A DNA stretch of 64,000 nucleotides, from positions 19,060,080 to 19,124,079 of the forward strand of contig CM019831.1 of assembly GCA_009763385.1 (NCBI GenBank). The letters are read 5' to 3'. The stretch's first letter is position 1; each line of letters starts with the position of its first letter. This DNA is from Coix lacryma-jobi var. lacryma-jobi (taxonomy: Eukaryota > Streptophyta > Magnoliopsida > Poales > Poaceae). The translations under genes were made by a program, and so were the position numbers. Below are positions 11,485 through 22,295 of this stretch, one piece after another. The notes beneath the pieces were generated by a model, which had not been told where the DNA came from, did no database searches, and saw nothing but the letters and a program-made list of their open reading frames with translations.

Positions 11485-14400
11485 CTAAAAGGGGAAACAC
11501 ACACCAAGCTCACCCCTCAACCTATTAAAGGTTGATTCGTCTAAAGGCTTGGTGAAAATATCAGCCAATTGGTGATGAGTATCGACATGGCGAAGGTCGA
11601 TATCACCCTTCTCCTGGTGATCTCGCAAGAAATGAAAGCGCACATCAATGTGTTTGGTTTTCGAGTGAAGCACGGGGTTCTTAGCAACGCTAATGGCACT
11701 CGTGCTGTCACAAAGCAAGGGAACTCGAGTAAAGCTCAAACCAAAATCACGCAGAGTGGCCATCATCCAGAGTAACTGGGAACAGCAGCTAGCTGCAGCA
11801 ACATATTCAGCCTCCATGGTAGACTGAGCAACACTAGACTGCTTGCGAGAAGACCACGACACAAGAGAAGATCCAATAAACTGGCAAGTCCCAGAAGTGG
11901 ACTTGCGCTCAATGCGACAACCAGCAAAATCAGCATCGGAATAGCCACAAAGCGAGAGAGTGGAGGAAGCAGAATACCAAATCCCGAATTCAGGCGTGAA
12001 ACGAAGGTACCTGAAAATGCGCTTCACCGCCTGACGGTGAGAAGTGCGCGGCGACGCCTGAAAACGCGCGCACAGGCACACGGCGAACTGAATGTCCGGC
12101 CGTGTTGCCGTCAGGTAGAGGAGCGACCCGATCATACTGCGGTACTCCTTCTGGTCCACTGCTTCGCCGTCCACATCCGCATCCAGGGCAGTCGTCGTCG
12201 ACATGGGTGTTGGAAGAGGCTTGGCCTCACCCATATCGAACCGCTTCAGCAAGTCCTTCGTGTACTTGCCCTGGTGCACAAACGTCCCCTCTCGGGATTG
12301 CTTGATTTGCAACCCGAGAAAGAATGTCAGCTCGCCCATCATGCTCATCTCGAACTCCCTGCTCATAGTATCTGCAAACTTGGCAACCAAAGCGTGAGAA
12401 GAACCACCGAAAATGATATCATCCACGTAAATTTGGACCAAGAGTGTGTCTTTGCCTTGCCGGAGGAGAAAGAGCGTCTTGTCTACACATCCCATTTTAA
12501 AACCCTTGTCTAGCAAAAAAGTTTTCAATCTATCGTACCAGGCTCTAGGGGCTTGTTTCAAACCATACAAAGCTTTGTGAAGTTTAAAAACATGGTTTGG
12601 AAACTTGGGATTTTCAAAACCGGGGGGTTGCTCAACATAAACCTCCTCCTCTATGTAGCCGTTTAAGAAGGCACTCTTGACATCCATTTGAAAAAGTTTG
12701 AAACCCCTGGATGCAGCATAAGCCAAGAGTATCCTAATAGCCTCCAAACGTGCTACAGGAGCGAAGGTCTCCTCATAATCTATTCCCTCTTTCTGACTAT
12801 AGCCTTTCGCTACAAGCCGGGCCTTGTTTCTCACAACATGGCCATCCTCTCCTTGCTTGTTTTTAAATACCCATTTTGTCCCAATAGGCTTACAGTCAGG
12901 TGGAGGTGGAACTAGAACCCAAACCCGATTTCGCTCAAAATTCTCTAACTCCTCATGCATGGCATTGACCCAATCTGGATCCGTCAATGCGTGTCCAACA
13001 TCTCGGGGCTCAAAATTAGCAACAAAAGCAGAGTGAGCGAAGTGAGAGATGTGCTGTGACCTGGAGCGAGTAACTCGCTCGTCGATGTCGCCGATCATCT
13101 GCTGAGGAGGGTGCCGGTGCTGGATATGTCGTGGCGCCTCCCGGGAAGAAGTAACCTCCCCCTCAACAGCAGCTGGTTCCACCCCGGGTACAAAAGGTAC
13201 CGCGCGAGGTGGAAGATCCCACGGCCCCCAAGAAGAAGAGGTGTCGGGGCCGTGAGTCGTCGTCGAGGCCGCTCCTTGCGGCATGGCAGGTGGAGGGGGT
13301 GCTGGATCATCTATACCTTCAGCACCCTCATCCTCCTCATCGAAAAGAGGCTCGCCAACCTCATGATCACCTGCACGCTCAAAACGAGAAGAGGGACAAA
13401 CAAGAGTCTCGTCGAAGGTGACATCTGATGTCTCCATGACTCGGTTAGTGTCAAGGTTAAGTACACGATAAGCTCGAGTGTGAGAGCCATAACCCAAAAA
13501 CACACCGTCAGAAGAGCGAGACTCAAACTTGTCCAGGTTGCCCTTTTTCAATATAAAACAGTGGCAACCAAAGACTCTAAAATAACTCACCTTGGGCTGG
13601 CGACCAAAACGCAACTCATAAGAGGTCTTCTTCAAAAACGCTCTCAGAAAAATGCGATTCGAAATGTAGCATGCAGTGTTCATAGCTTCGGCCCAAAAGC
13701 GCCTAGGAGTCCTATGCTCATCGAGCATCGTCCTGGCCATCTCAACAAGGGTCCGATTCTTCCTCTCTACAACACCATTTTGGGGCGGTGTGTAGGGAGA
13801 AGAAAACTGATGCTCCAAACCAAGGCGGTTACAAAACTTCTCAAAATCTGAATTTTTGAATTCGGAACCATTATCACTCCTAATAGCTCGCATCGAGTTC
13901 AAAGGGAACTCGTTCTGAAGACGCAAAATCAGATTGCGAACAAAAGAGAAAGTCTCGGTCTTCTCAGCTAAAAAGAAGACCCACGAATATCTCGAAAAGT
14001 CGTCAACAACAACCAAAACATACCACTTGCCACCAACCGAGCTCACCCGAGCTGGACCAACAAGGTCCATATGTAAAAGCTCTCCGGGGTGTGAAGTCAT
14101 GACCTTAGTCACCGGATGGTGGGGAGCGGCAACCATCTTCCCATGTCTGCAAGAATGGCAAACTAGGTCCTTCTCCATCGAAAGCTTGGGCAATCCTCGG
14201 ATTAGGCCAAGTGAGCTAAGTCTTGCAAGCAAGTCGAAGCTTAAGTGACCGAGCCTCCTATGCCACTTCCAAAGATCGGAAGAAGAAGGACTAGCCAAAA
14301 GACAGCGAGAAGATCCAAACGACTCCGAAAAATTCGCACGAAAGACTTTCCCAAAGGGCGAAATCAGACATACAAGATCGCCCTGAGGATCTAAGATGCG

Positions 14401-14682
14401 ACTAAGGTTCGGTTTAAACCGAATCTCATAGCCCTCATCAAAAAGTTGCGAAACAGAAAGCAAGTTAAAATGCAGATTAGTAACAAGGGCAACATTGCGC
14501 AACACAAAATGCTCATTAACCCGCACCGAGCCAACTGACAACACCTTACCTCTACCTTTGTCGCCGAAGGTGATATACTCCTTTCCGGCGACCGGACTAT
14601 GGCTGGAGAACCATTTGGCGTTTCCGGTCATGTGCCTCGAGCAACCGGAATCCACCAACCAAATGTCCTCCAACCGCTCTAC
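11485..14682 (-). CDS. pol: Copia pol: protease, integrase, reverse transcriptase, RNase H
   Basis: This open frame of about 1065 codons encodes the enzymes for reverse transcription and integration. In order: aspartic protease with DSGCSRHMTG near the start; GAG-pre-integrase WHRRLGHLS near residue 140 with the zinc-binding H and C residues; the integrase core with VVVDDFSRYSW, IRSDNGSEF and ERKNRTLVEMAR (about 195-320); reverse transcriptase with FQMDVKSAFLNG and YVDDIIFG (about 600-760); RNase H with YSDADFAG and STMEAEY (about 900-960) and the ADIFTKPL end. No stop or frameshift interrupts it. The frame has no ATG before the protease motif; it opens just after an in-frame TAG at 14683-14685, and it lies in a different frame from gag. 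So it must be made by a route other than simple initiation. Confidence 0.93.
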   Translation of the reverse strand, partial: VERLEDIWLVDSGCSRHMTGNAKWFSSHSPVAGKEYITFGDKGRGKVLSVGSVRVNEHFVLRNVALVTNLHFNLLSVSQLFDEGYEIRFKPNLSRILDPQGDLVCLISPFGKVFRANFSESFGSSRCLLASPSSSDLWKWHRRLGHLSFDLLARLSSLGLIRGLPKLSMEKDLVCHSCRHGKMVAAPHHPVTKVMTSHPGELLHMDLVGPARVSSVGGKWYVLVVVDDFSRYSWVFFLAEKTETFSFVRNLILRLQNEFPLNSMRAIRSDNGSEFKNSDFEKFCNRLGLEHQFSSPYTPPQNGVVERKNRTLVEMARTMLDEHRTPRRFWAEAMNTACYISNRIFLRAFLKKTSYELRFGRQPKVSYFRVFGCHCFILKKGNLDKFESRSSDGVFLGYGSHTRAYRVLNLDTNRVMETSDVTFDETLVCPSSRFERAGDHEVGEPLFDEEDEGAEGIDDPAPPPPAMPQGAASTTTHGPDTSSSWGPWDLPPRAVPFVPGVEPAAVEGEVTSSREAPRHIQHRHPPQQMIGDIDERVTRSRSQHISHFAHSAFVANFEPRDVGHALTDPDWVNAMHEELENFERNRVWVLVPPPPDCKPIGTKWVFKNKQGEDGHVVRNKARLVAKGYSQKEGIDYEETFAPVARLEAIRILLAYAASRGFKLFQMDVKSAFLNGYIEEEVYVEQPPGFENPKFPNHVFKLHKALYGLKQAPRAWYDRLKTFLLDKGFKMGCVDKTLFLLRQGKDTLLVQIYVDDIIFGGSSHALVAKFADTMSREFEMSMMGELTFFLGLQIKQSREGTFVHQGKYTKDLLKRFDMGEAKPLPTPMSTTTALDADVDGEAVDQKEYRSMIGSLLYLTATRPDIQFAVCLCARFQASPRTSHRQAVKRIFRYLRFTPEFGIWYSASSTLSLCGYSDADFAGCRIERKSTSGTCQFIGSSLVSWSSRKQSSVAQSTMEAEYVAAASCCSQLLWMMATLRDFGLSFTRVPLLCDSTSAISVAKNPVLHSKTKHIDVRFHFLRDHQEKGDIDLRHVDTHHQLADIFTKPLDESTFNRLRGELGVCFPF

Positions 14683-14687
14683 CTACA

Positions 14688-17420
14688 TCAATAAAAAGAC
14701 ATAGGGTGAGCATACGGTCCAGCACTGGGGTTAGTGAAATAAGGGTAATACCAGTGTTGGGCCGGCTGCTCAAAAGAACGGTTAGCAGAAAAACCATCCT
14801 GTCTAGGGGGATAGTGATCACCACGCACAGGAAGACGTGGTCCGCTCGGGAAGAAGCGCTCACCGCAATACCCAAACTGCGGTGGGGAAAGGCGCTCAAC
14901 TAAGCCTCCGCCACGGGGTCCAAAACCTGCAGCTGCAGGTCCCCGCCGGGCACGCTCTCTACGAGGCCTACGCCTAGGAGCCTGGGCAACTGCACCTCCA
15001 GGCCTAGCGTCTCTCCTCGGAGCTCTCTCCTGCCTAGACCTAACAAACTGAGGTGCTCCACCTCTAGGCCTAGTCTCCCTCCTAGGGGCTCTCTCCTGCT
15101 GCCTAGGCTGGGTACGCTTCCCTCCAGACTTAGCAGCTCTCCCCTGAGGCTTCGGAGCATGTCCACCACGAGCTGGGTGAAACATGTCCGGGTTCTGCAT
15201 CTCCCTAGCACGGCGCGCCTCTCTCTTGCGCCTAAAGCAGAACTCACTCAGGTGACCATCCCGCCCACAAAAGTCACACTGAAACCTCACCGCGCGCAAA
15301 GGGGGTTGTTGGTTTGCAGGGATGTGGGTATGGTTCACCTTGCCCTTGCCCTTCTGTGGCAACTCCTCTCGGATGGGTGGCATAGCATCAAGCTTGTTCT
15401 TGAGGTGGTTTGGCTTGGGTGCCCAAACTGGGTTCTTGGGAGGAGCTCTAGAGGGTTCCTCAACCATACCATCTTTGGTGATAGGCTTGGCTGACTCTTT
15501 GAGTGGAAGCTTGGCAAGTTTGGGAGTAGTGGTGGAGTTGGGCTTCTCACATGGGTTCAGACCACTACACTCTCCAATCTTCCCAAAAGCTGAGAGATCA
15601 ACACTCTGAGCAAGACCTACACCAGGGGCACCAACAGCTCGCTTGAATTGGGAGATCATCATCCCGAGCTGTGGCTCACTACTGGAGACCCATGACAAGA
15701 TGGACCGAAGGTATGTGTTTTCTTCCTCGGTTTGCATCTTGCCATGCTTCACATTGGCAATCTCCATCTCCAGGCCCTCACACAAAACACACCTCATGAC
15801 ACAAGTGCTATCTGAGCTGGCCTTCTCTAAGGACTCAAGCTTGGCATTCTTCTCTGCCAACTCAGATTGCAAGACAGGACAAGTCTTGCATGCACCCAAC
15901 AGCTGCGGTCTAGTTCGGAGCTCATCCACCTCATCTACCAGCGCAGCATGCTTACTCCTCAGAGTGAGAAGATCTGTCATGTGCGCGGCGCAACTCTCGC
16001 ACTCCAACTCCTCTGACACAACCACGGTGGAACGAGCGAACTCAAGCTCTTTCACTGTGTCCTCCCATTTCTGCCTGAACTCCTTGCGCTCTCTAGCTGC
16101 GCGCCTAAGCAACTTGTCTTGGCTAATCAAGGCAGCGGTCAACTTCTCTACCTCGGAGGAAAGCTCGTCGTAGGTGAGAGATACCTGGGAGGTGTCGTCG
16201 TCGTCGTCGTTCCGAGGCGTGTGCTCCAGCTCGCCTCCGACCTCATCTCCGAGCGCCATGGTGCACAGGCCTCCGTCGCCGGCGAAGAAGCACAAGCCGT
16301 TGAACTTGTCCTCCAGCTTCTTCTTCACGGACTCGTCCTCACTGGAATCAGCGGAGTCGTCATCCGAGCCGTCGACGTCGCTGAGCGTGGCAAAGAAAGC
16401 ACGCTGCTCGGCTTGTTGCTTCTCCAAGTACTTCTTCTTGATGTACTCCTTGTCGAAGCCGCCCCGCTTCTTGTGCCTAGGGGGAACGTGCTTCTCCTTG
16501 TACTTGGAGTCGCGCTTGCGCCCTTGATCGCCCTTCCCCGAGTGCTTGTTCTTCTTGGGGCAGTTGGCGATGTAGTGGTCGGGGTCGCCGCACTCGTAGC
16601 ATCCCGTGCGTCCTCCTTCACGACGGCGGTTCATGCGGTTGTTGTGGAACCGCGAGAACCGGTTGGCAAGCAAAGCCAACTCGTCGTCTCCCAACGTCTC
16701 GAGCTGGTCCTCTGTAACAGAAAAGAGACAAGAAAGAGCAAAGCCAGCTGAGAGGTTAGAGGAAGAGTCGGAAACCAAAGCCATGGACGAGCGAGAAGGA
16801 TTTTCAAAAGAAGCCCTCGCCATAGCATCGATCTCACTGGACTTGAGCTTACTGAAGAGCTCGTCGCAGGTGAGGGTCTCATAGTTCGGGGATTCGATGA
16901 TCGCCTGAACCTTGGAATCCCACACCGAACGATCAAGAGTGTGCAAAAGCTTCAAGGCACGCTCATGATCGTCAAAAGGCAACTGCTCTCGGTTAGCCCT
17001 CATCCTGTTGACAATCACCTGAAAGCGAGCGAATAAACTCTCTATGCTCTCGCCAGGCTGATGTCGAAAGTTCTCATACTCTCTCTTGAACGACTCGTAG
17101 AGTCGGGTTTTGACTTGAGAGGTGCCCTCATGAAAACGCATGAGGGTGTCCCAGATCTCCCGAGCCGTAGAGAGGTGAGAAACACGATCAAACTCACCCA
17201 CGCTCAAACAGGAGAACAAAGCGTTACGCGCCCGACTATTGGCTTCGTGCTCATCGATCTGAAGCTGAGAGACACGAGCAGCCAGGACAAAGTAATTGGC
17301 GTTGTTGCAAATCTCCCAAACAGAAGATCCCATGCTCTGGAGATAGGCCGACATGCGTATCTTCCAATACGCATAGTTCGTCCCATCGAAAAACGGCGGT
17401 TTGCCCACACCGCGATCCAT
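14688..17420 (-). CDS. gag: Copia gag, Sirevirus-type long nucleocapsid polyprotein
   Basis: This 910-codon frame makes the structural protein of the retrotransposon particle. It starts with the copia N-terminal pattern FFDGTNYAYWKIRM, followed by the UBN2-like gag domain (about residues 60-240) with a motif like LYESFKREYENF. A CCHC zinc knuckle CYECGDPDHYIANC lies near residue 272 and a second, CDFCGRDGHLSEFC, near residue 715. The middle is acidic and coiled-coil-like; the C-terminal third is rich in Arg, Gly and Pro. The start ATG lies 63 bases from the LTR, directly after the primer binding site. It ends PMSFY at a TGA (14688-14690). Two knuckles and great length are typical of Sireviruses. 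Confidence 0.9.
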   Translation of the reverse strand: MDRGVGKPPFFDGTNYAYWKIRMSAYLQSMGSSVWEICNNANYFVLAARVSQLQIDEHEANSRARNALFSCLSVGEFDRVSHLSTAREIWDTLMRFHEGTSQVKTRLYESFKREYENFRHQPGESIESLFARFQVIVNRMRANREQLPFDDHERALKLLHTLDRSVWDSKVQAIIESPNYETLTCDELFSKLKSSEIDAMARASFENPSRSSMALVSDSSSNLSAGFALSCLFSVTEDQLETLGDDELALLANRFSRFHNNRMNRRREGGRTGCYECGDPDHYIANCPKKNKHSGKGDQGRKRDSKYKEKHVPPRHKKRGGFDKEYIKKKYLEKQQAEQRAFFATLSDVDGSDDDSADSSEDESVKKKLEDKFNGLCFFAGDGGLCTMALGDEVGGELEHTPRNDDDDDTSQVSLTYDELSSEVEKLTAALISQDKLLRRAARERKEFRQKWEDTVKELEFARSTVVVSEELECESCAAHMTDLLTLRSKHAALVDEVDELRTRPQLLGACKTCPVLQSELAEKNAKLESLEKASSDSTCVMRCVLCEGLEMEIANVKHGKMQTEEENTYLRSILSWVSSSEPQLGMMISQFKRAVGAPGVGLAQSVDLSAFGKIGECSGLNPCEKPNSTTTPKLAKLPLKESAKPITKDGMVEEPSRAPPKNPVWAPKPNHLKNKLDAMPPIREELPQKGKGKVNHTHIPANQQPPLRAVRFQCDFCGRDGHLSEFCFRRKREARRAREMQNPDMFHPARGGHAPKPQGRAAKSGGKRTQPRQQERAPRRETRPRGGAPQFVRSRQERAPRRDARPGGAVAQAPRRRPRRERARRGPAAAGFGPRGGGLVERLSPPQFGYCGERFFPSGPRLPVRGDHYPPRQDGFSANRSFEQPAQHWYYPYFTNPSAGPYAHPMSFY

Positions 17421-17466
17421 GTCGCCTTCGGTGGATCTGGAACCGGCTAAGGTGGAAGATCCTTAA

Positions 17467-17481
17467 CCTGCTCTGATACCA
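17467..17481 (-). other. Primer binding site (initiator tRNA-Met type)
   Basis: On the element strand the sequence TGGTATCAGAGCAGG follows the LTR end after the two bases AT. TGGTATCAGAGC is the standard primer binding site of plant copia elements, complementary to the 3' end of initiator tRNA-Met. It fixes the element on the minus strand and the LTR end at 17484. Confidence 0.92.
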
Positions 17482-17483
17482 AT

Positions 17484-19884
17484 TGAAGGACCGAGAAGCT
17501 ACCCGAAAGCGACCAGAGGGGGGGTGAATGGGAGCTTCAAAATTTCCTTTCGGAAACTAGAGCCACTGTCCCAAGAATCAACCCCAAAAAAACGAACCCT
17601 AGAGATTGTTAATGTCCACGACCCTAGATGTAGGGTGGATGCCTCCAAGAAGCACAGCGGGACACTATACAACTCTAGAAAGCCAATGCAAAAAGCGGAT
17701 CTCAAATCGGAGCTCGAACGCAAAAGATACGGACGAAGCCTCGAGCTGACTGCACTGACTGGAACGTTCGGTCGACAGGCACCGGACGTGACCGGTCAAA
17801 CACCGAGACGACAAAAATCGATTCGCCCGAGGCAGAGACCAGAACAAGACCGATTCGCCCGAGACCGATATGCCCGAGGCTCTCGGGAAAGCCTTGGCGA
17901 AATCTCCGACTCGCCCGAGGCAGAGGCTCGAGGCCGAGAGTCGAAGACGAGAGTAAAGGTCGAGGGCGAGGGTCGAGGCCGAGGGTCAAGGGTCGAAGCT
18001 GAGGGTCGAGGCTCGAAGCCGAGGGTCGAGACTCGAGGACGAGGGTCGAGACTCGAGGCCGAGGGTCGAGACTCGAGGCCGAGGGTCGAGGCTCGAGGCT
18101 CACGGAAAGGCCTCGGCCTCCTCGAGGGTCTATGCCTTCGCTCGCTCGAGGTTCTGCAGCGATTCGCCCGAGGCCCGAGGGAATGCCTCGGAGTGCTCGA
18201 GGGTTGCTGCGCGAGACGGCTCGACCGGACTCAAACCAGCGTCCGATCAGCTGGCAGCGGACGCATCCTGTCACCAAAAACTCGATCTGGGAGCTCTCTG
18301 AGTTGGACCGGACGCACGAGGCACAAGCGTCCGGTCGTTCACTGAGCGTCCGTTCACAACCAACAAAGCCAGGAACAGTGCAAGCAAAGCGTCCGGTTGT
18401 AACGCGTACAGAGCGTCCGGTCGTGAGTGTCTGGTCAGTACGCAGAAAGCTTGGCGCCGAGCTCACGGACCGGACCCTTGGGGCATGCGTCCGACCAGTA
18501 CGCAGAGCGTCCGGTCACCACGAACTGTACTGAAATTCCGGCAGAACAAATCCCTCCAAAACTCGTTCAAATCACAATCCCAAGTTTCCAAACTTGGAGA
18601 AGAAGATCACAGGGTAGTTAGGAGACTATCCCCAAGAAATCATCTTCTCAGAATAACCAAGAATGCAGGGAAATCAAAAAGGGAAAGTGGATGAACGAAA
18701 AAGTGCCACGAAAACGAAATCGTCCCGATCTATTCGATCATGAGGAGTTAGATGAATTCCTTTGGTCGAAATGACCTCCTCAATGATACGAACAAACTGA
18801 TTCAAACGGATTTCGCAAAGACACTCAGAAAAGAGAGATCGATCGAAGGAGAAGAACGAGCAGAGCCAAAAAGCAACGAACACAGTGCTCTACACGGCGA
18901 AGACGCAAACGCACAGATCGACGGGCACAGTGAACGGCTCGGGTCTGTTCAGGAAAGATGAGGATACGGCCTCATTTCCTTGAATCAATAGTACACAGAG
19001 CGGAGTCTCTCTGCGGATCTCAACTAGCTAAAGCAGGGAATGGGAGAGCAGGAAGCCAAAGCAACTAACTGAGATAGGGAGGAGGGTGTCTCCCCTGGAC
19101 TACTTATACTAACCTAGCCTAAGTCTATTTCCTACTCTACCCCTCTCTACTCTAATTACAGAGCGGGCCAGGAAAACCCTAAGGCTAATCTGGTCCACCC
19201 GCTGGTGGTAGGTAGATCCGACGGCCACGCCCGCACGGTCTTCCGCGTCGCCTCCACGCAACCTTCAGATCGCCGCCACGTGCCGCCACCACTCTGCACC
19301 CCCGGTTTTGTGGCCCAAACCGGGAAACCAGCCTTTTCCATCATCCCCCGGTTTTGAGGCCCAAACCGGGAAACCAGCCTCCAGCCCGAGTTTTGTGGCC
19401 AAACTCGGAAACCGTCCGCGCCCGAGTTTTGAGGCCCAAACTCGGAAACCGGCCCACGCCCAGGTTTTGAGGCTCAACCTGGAAACCGTCTACCCGTTGG
19501 TTTTTCCCTGGCTCTACCAACAAACCGACGTCGTAGAGGGGATGCACCGCCTGTGCACCCCTTCCACTGACATGATCGCACTTCTCCGCTTGTCGCTGTC
19601 ACAGGCTGCCAGCCACCACAGCTGATCCTCCGGCCTCTGGTCCCTCAGTCCAAGTCCACGTCCGCCCTTCACCGTCCGATACATCGGCATGGCACGTCCG
19701 CCGCACGGCACGCCCATCCTTCATCGCGCCCGGTCCGTCAGCACGACACGTCGCAACTTGACCTTCACCTGCCATCGATCACTGTCTCCGTGCTCGACAC
19801 CTGCACAACACAAGCCAAAAAACATGCGCATCATCTCCGTTGACAATCACTCATCACACAGAGACTCGGCATACACCCATGTAT
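17484..19884 (-). repeat. 5' LTR of the copia element (right on this strand)
   Basis: Direct repeat of 7416-9797. The last five bases expected at the outer end (ccgca on the plus strand) are absent, and the sequence runs straight into unit C of the 4 kb array (taatattat). The outer five bases plus the target duplication have been lost or converted. The promoter for the genomic RNA should lie inside it. Confidence 0.9.
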
Positions 19885-21266
19885 AATATTATATAATTTT
19901 GAGCTAGAATTAGATAGAGCTAAGTTGGATTGTGAAAGAAGCATAAGGACGATGATCCGTTACTACCCCTACCCGCAAGATCACAACTTCTAACGAGCAC
20001 AAGGAAGACCACTCCATCAACCCATATGCATCGTGGTACCACATGTCAAAATTAGAGCTGATCAAATCTCAATATTCAATTTTGCAGAAAAAGATAATTA
20101 GGCTTTTTTACCCTAATCTGACGGAAAAGAACTTATCCGTAGAAAAGGTTTTTAGAGTCCAAACAGGGGAGTCTAGGGCTTCCAATGGGAATAAACAGAG
20201 AAAGCAGAGCCTCAACTGGCCGGGTAGAAGAGGGGAAGGAAGGACTAACCAGCAGGGGGCCGCCCGTGATTTTTTCAGATGGGATGGCAGGGCCGCCATG
20301 CACTATTCACCAGGTACAACGCTGTCAGCCGCAAAGGCATGGTTGGACGCACGCGCGTACGGCATGCGAAGAGTGTCGCCCTCGGACGTGACGCGACTGT
20401 CCGGAGAAGGGGGGGGGAGCGGCCCCGGAGCAAGTGGACTCACTTGCCCTCAAATTTGGATCTTGGGCGCCAGCACTCACGCCAATGTGACACTAGAGCC
20501 TACGCATGGGCCCAAGCACAGGAGGGCCCCATCCGTCATGTACATCAGGGCTCACCTTCCTGCTGCTCGAAGCGGCTGCCGCGAAGGCCAAGGCGGGCGA
20601 CACAGGGAGTTGTGAGCAGGCAAGGTCGACGTTGCGGCTGCTCCAACACCAATCCGTCCCTGCCAATGGGGCGAATCATAGTAGTGGGCCATTCGTCTGA
20701 GCTAGGAAGGGCGAGCGAGAGAAGTACCATGAGCGTGTGAAGAGGAGCGAGCAATGTCATGAAGCCCAAAGCGGGTGGCACAGGGAGGGGCTACCAGGCA
20801 AGGTCAACGATGCTCTTGCTCCCACGTGAATTTGTCTATCGTCCCTACCAACGGGCCCAATTGCAGCAGGGGCCATCCGTCTGAGGAGCGGGCGAGGGAG
20901 AAATACCGCGACCGAAATGCCGAGCGCTGTGTGAGGAGGGCCGCGAGGTGAGGCACGCCGACTGCCACTGTTCTGATTTGATGTTCTTGTCTCGGAGAGC
21001 AAGGATGAATCTGTCATTTCATGTCCAGAGAGGAATCAATCAGCTACGCTTGTTTTCTTACCTACATTCACAGTAGCTGGGCGCGGGCGTAGATATGATG
21101 TCATTCACAATAGCTGGGCGCGGGCATAGATATGATGCCCACCAATCAGCGAGCACCACACTGAACTTAGCATATTCAATTCACCTCACCTGGAAGCCCC
21201 ATGTTGCTCAAAAAAATGTAAATAAAAAATAGAAAAAAAATCTGCATGTGCCGCGATCGAGCTGCT
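19885..21266. repeat. Tandem array unit C, partial
   Basis: Third copy of the ~4 kb unit, matching 3491-4760 of unit B, for example cctacccgcaagatcacaac and the ggccaaggcgggc block. Similarity stops at about 21266 within gagctgctgc, where unit B continues with ctaaccaaaatagcc. The array thus ends here or is cut by a deletion. A short stretch (about 21060-21130) with agctgggcgcgggc is duplicated. Confidence 0.8.
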
Positions 21267-21313
21267 GCACGGCGTGGGGCTCCCGGTAAAAGCGTGGACG
21301 GCTAGCCACACAT

Positions 21314-21423
21314 TAAGGGTGCAAATTGATGACCCTTAGAGGCACCTCTGATCCTCTTTAGTTCAAATTTGAACTAAAAGAGGATCGTAGGTGCCCCTAA
21401 AGATTACCCATTTGCACCCTCTT
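21314..21423. mobile_element. 110-bp foldback MITE with 9-bp target duplication
   Basis: Almost the whole element is a palindrome: agggtgcaaa...gaggcacctctgatcctctttagttcaaa on one side pairs with its near inverse on the other, with the turn at about 21366. It is flanked by the direct repeat gccacacat (21305-21313 and 21424-21432). A 9-bp duplication and long inverted ends suggest the Mutator superfamily; a hAT origin with 8 bp is possible. Confidence 0.8.
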
Positions 21424-21432
21424 GCCACACAT

Positions 21433-22295
21433 GCTCTGCCGATAACCACGTATCGCTCCTGGTAGGGCCATATAATATCTGGGCCCACACGTCATTTTCT
21501 AGTCAAACAAGCAGGCAAGGCGAGAGGGTGCACGTCTCGTGCATAGCTGCGATGCAAATTCCACCATTCAAATCGGTGTCCAATGTCTTGTTAAAAAAAA
21601 TCAGTAGCCAATGTCTCTAGCGTGTGAACCTGCAAGCAGACCGGACGGTTCCCACACCCACCTATATAACCTATCAGGGTCGCACCATAGGAAGATTGTG
21701 TCACGACGCTCTGGCTCAGGCTGCCACACGATGTTGCTGCGACACGACGTTGCGCGTCACTAGTCCACCTCACCCGTCAATCCGGCATCAGCCCAAGCCC
21801 ACGCACCACCTGGTCAGTCCACCTCGGCCCACAGATCGATGCCTTGGACCAAAGCACAACAACAAAGGCCCTACTAGTGTTGGCCCAAATCAACTCCACC
21901 AGCAAGCCCAGGACGCTAATATACAATTATACATACCTTTCAACTTCCGGAACCTCGCTCTACCAATCCTGATGTGGGTTGACATATTCATATATAATTC
22001 ATGTACATACATCTAGAGCCAAGGTGCAATCACACAATCAATCACATGTATGGCTTGCATTGCCATTGAACTCACATTAATTATCTCGTTTTTATATTAT
22101 ATTGATATACAGTTTCAGAGATGAAACAGAGAGAAAACTCTTAGGCCAAGTTGGGTTGCATGGGAAGGATTCCTGCCGATCAGTTTCTTCGCTAATTTAT
22201 ACTAGCAAGGAAGATTTTCTGGTCTGGGATCGACGTCCCGTTCCAGGACAACCGAACGGGGCCTTAATGGATAAACACTGCGCTACCATTGATAG
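21433..22295. other. 3' flank of the receptor kinase gene
   Basis: About 860 bases without a recognisable gene, downstream of the minus-strand kinase. The ORFs here are short and lack family features. A polyadenylation region for the kinase is expected close to 22100-22290, where the sequence is AT-rich, but no single signal can be named. Confidence 0.5.

Larger units (their letters stand above)
7416..19884 (-). mobile_element. Ty1/copia LTR retrotransposon, Sirevirus type, young insertion
   Basis: Two direct repeats of about 2.4 kb (7416-9802 and 17484-19884) flank open gag and pol frames on the minus strand, with a primer binding site next to the right LTR and a purine-rich tract next to the left LTR. 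Sirevirus traits seen: a very long gag (910 codons) with two zinc knuckles, a noncoding stretch with several polypurine modules between pol and the 3' LTR, and CpG-rich palindromic repeats in the LTRs. No env-like frame follows pol. The element separates units B and C of the 4 kb array. At its right edge the last few LTR bases and any target duplication are missing. Both frames are open, so it could be autonomous apart from that missing edge. Confidence 0.92.
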
